Position numbers and translations under genes: made by a program | NCBI GenBank assembly: GCA_902478765.1 | Contig: CABSMN010000056.1 | Span: forward strand, 1-6,949 | From: an uncultured Collinsella sp. | Lineage (GTDB): Bacteria > Actinomycetota > Coriobacteriia > Coriobacteriales > Coriobacteriaceae | Direction: 5' to 3' | Length of the DNA stretch: 6,949 nt | Part shown: piece by piece, positions 6,152 through 6,949 of the stretch | Layout of the letters: each line of letters begins with the position of its first letter | Position numbering within the stretch: the first letter of the stretch is position 1 | Notes under the pieces: generated by a model | Databases searched by the model: none | What the model was told of the DNA's origin: nothing | The model's input: the letters and a program-made list of their open reading frames with translations, nothing else

Positions 6152-6939
6152 TTAGAAGCTGCCGCGCTTCAGGAAGTCGGGAAGCTCGAACTGATCGTTG
6201 CCGAAGTTAGGAAGCTCGGTGCCACCGACGTTGCGGGTCGGAGCGGCCTGAGCCGGGCTGGTGGCCGGAGCGGTGCGCTGCGGCTCAGCGGAGGCAGCGG
6301 CCTTGCTCTGAGACTGCTGAGCAGCAAAGAGCTCGTCCTGACGGTTGACGTTGGAGTCGGAGAAGCCCGTAGCGATGACGGTGATACGCACCTGATCGCC
6401 CAGGGACTCGTCGACAACGGTACCGAAGATGATGTTGGCCTCGGGGTCGACGGCGTTGGCGACAACGTCGGCGGCATCGCTGATCTCCTGGATGCCCAGG
6501 TCCTTGGAACCGGCGATGGAGAGCAGCACGCGTGTGGCACCATCGATGGAGCTCTCGAGCAGCGGGCTGGAGATGGCCTGCTGGGCTGCGTCGACGGCAC
6601 GGGTATCCCCAGAAGAGGTACCGATACCCATCATGGCGGTACCGGCCTGCTTCATGATGGTCTTAACATCGGCGAAGTCCAGGTTGATGATACCGGGGAC
6701 GGTGATGAGGTCGGTGATGCCCTGGGTGCCCTGGGAAAGGACGCCATCAGCAATCGCGAAGGCCTCGAGCATGGTGGTCTTCTTCTCGGCGATGTCGAGC
6801 AGCTTATCGTTAGGGATGACAATCATGGTGTCGACGCAATCGGAGAGGGTCTTAATGCCCTCCTCGGCGCTCTTCTTGCGCTTGCGGCCCTCGAAGGTGA
6901 AGGGCTTGGTCACGACGGCGACGGTCAGTGCACCGACCT
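6152..6939 (-). CDS. ftsZ: Cell division protein FtsZ, 5' end missing
   Basis: FtsZ is the tubulin-like GTPase that polymerises into the division ring at mid-cell. The frame is open to the right edge of genomic sequence (first whole codon at 6937), giving 261 residues beginning VGALTVAV. The first 120-odd residues are off the contig, including the GGGTGTG GTP-binding signature. Visible parts are [19 protein letters not shown], the T7 synergy loop NLDFAD (85-90, with the Asp residues that help hydrolyse GTP of the neighbouring subunit), AISSPLLE, the C-terminal domain to about residue 192 (VIATGF), a low-complexity Ala/Pro/Gln linker (about 193-245) and a conserved C-terminal peptide ending [12 protein letters not shown], which binds partners such as SepF or FtsA. 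The GTG at 6913 lies inside the conserved VVTKPF motif and is not a start. A terminator follows. Confidence 0.97.
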
Positions 6940-6949
6940 CTGTCTCTTA
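6940..6949 (-). other. Partial Nextera mosaic end (artefact)
   Basis: CTGTCTCTTA matches the first ten bases of the reverse-complemented Tn5 mosaic end and mirrors the adapter at the left edge. Read on the minus strand it puts a false TAA stop in the ftsZ frame. Genomic sequence ends at about 6939. Confidence 0.92.

Noticed and set aside
6152..6913. FtsZ as a complete 253-residue protein starting at GTG 6913
   Set aside because: The frame continues upstream with conserved FtsZ sequence (VGALTVAV) to the adapter; the GTPase half is simply off the contig.

Overview
The window looks like one short assembled contig from a moderately high-GC (roughly 60% by eye), Gram-positive-type genome. All eight genes lie on the minus strand. 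Gene content and sequence style suggest Actinomycetota, and my tentative guess is Coriobacteriia, perhaps a Collinsella relative. That placement is from memory and is not proven by anything in the window. Both outer edges carry Illumina Nextera transposon sequence (4-36 and 6940-6949), so the genomic insert is about 37-6939 and both edge genes are cut.

In transcription order (right to left), the window opens with the C-terminal two-thirds of ftsZ (cell-division tubulin), closed by a clear intrinsic terminator (6093-6125). A 210-base gap follows. It holds a direct repeat with an 11-base period that resembles a Pho box, a dyad over a TATAAA element, a small hairpin and a strong ribosome binding site. 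Then comes pgeF (LACC1/YfiH family), whose stop codon overlaps the start of pstS. A complete high-affinity phosphate uptake operon follows: pstS (phosphate-binding lipoprotein), pstC and pstA (permeases) and pstB (ATPase), all nearly abutting. After a 92-base gap rich in inverted repeats comes phoU, with an unusual acidic C-terminal extension. A 119-base gap with a strong hairpin leads to yggS (PLP-binding protein), which runs off the left edge.

How the genes fit together: PstS captures phosphate outside the membrane, PstC and PstA form the channel, PstB drives transport, and PhoU normally relays the transporter state to phosphate signalling and restrains uptake. ftsZ, pgeF and yggS belong to the division-cluster neighbourhood, where pgeF and yggS homologues (ylmD, ylmE) are commonly adjacent. 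Here the whole pst-phoU block sits between them, and pgeF appears to have become the first gene of the phosphate operon. Nothing in the window is a wholly unknown system. The most interesting points are the pgeF-pst coupling, the candidate Pho box in front of it, and the divergent PhoU.
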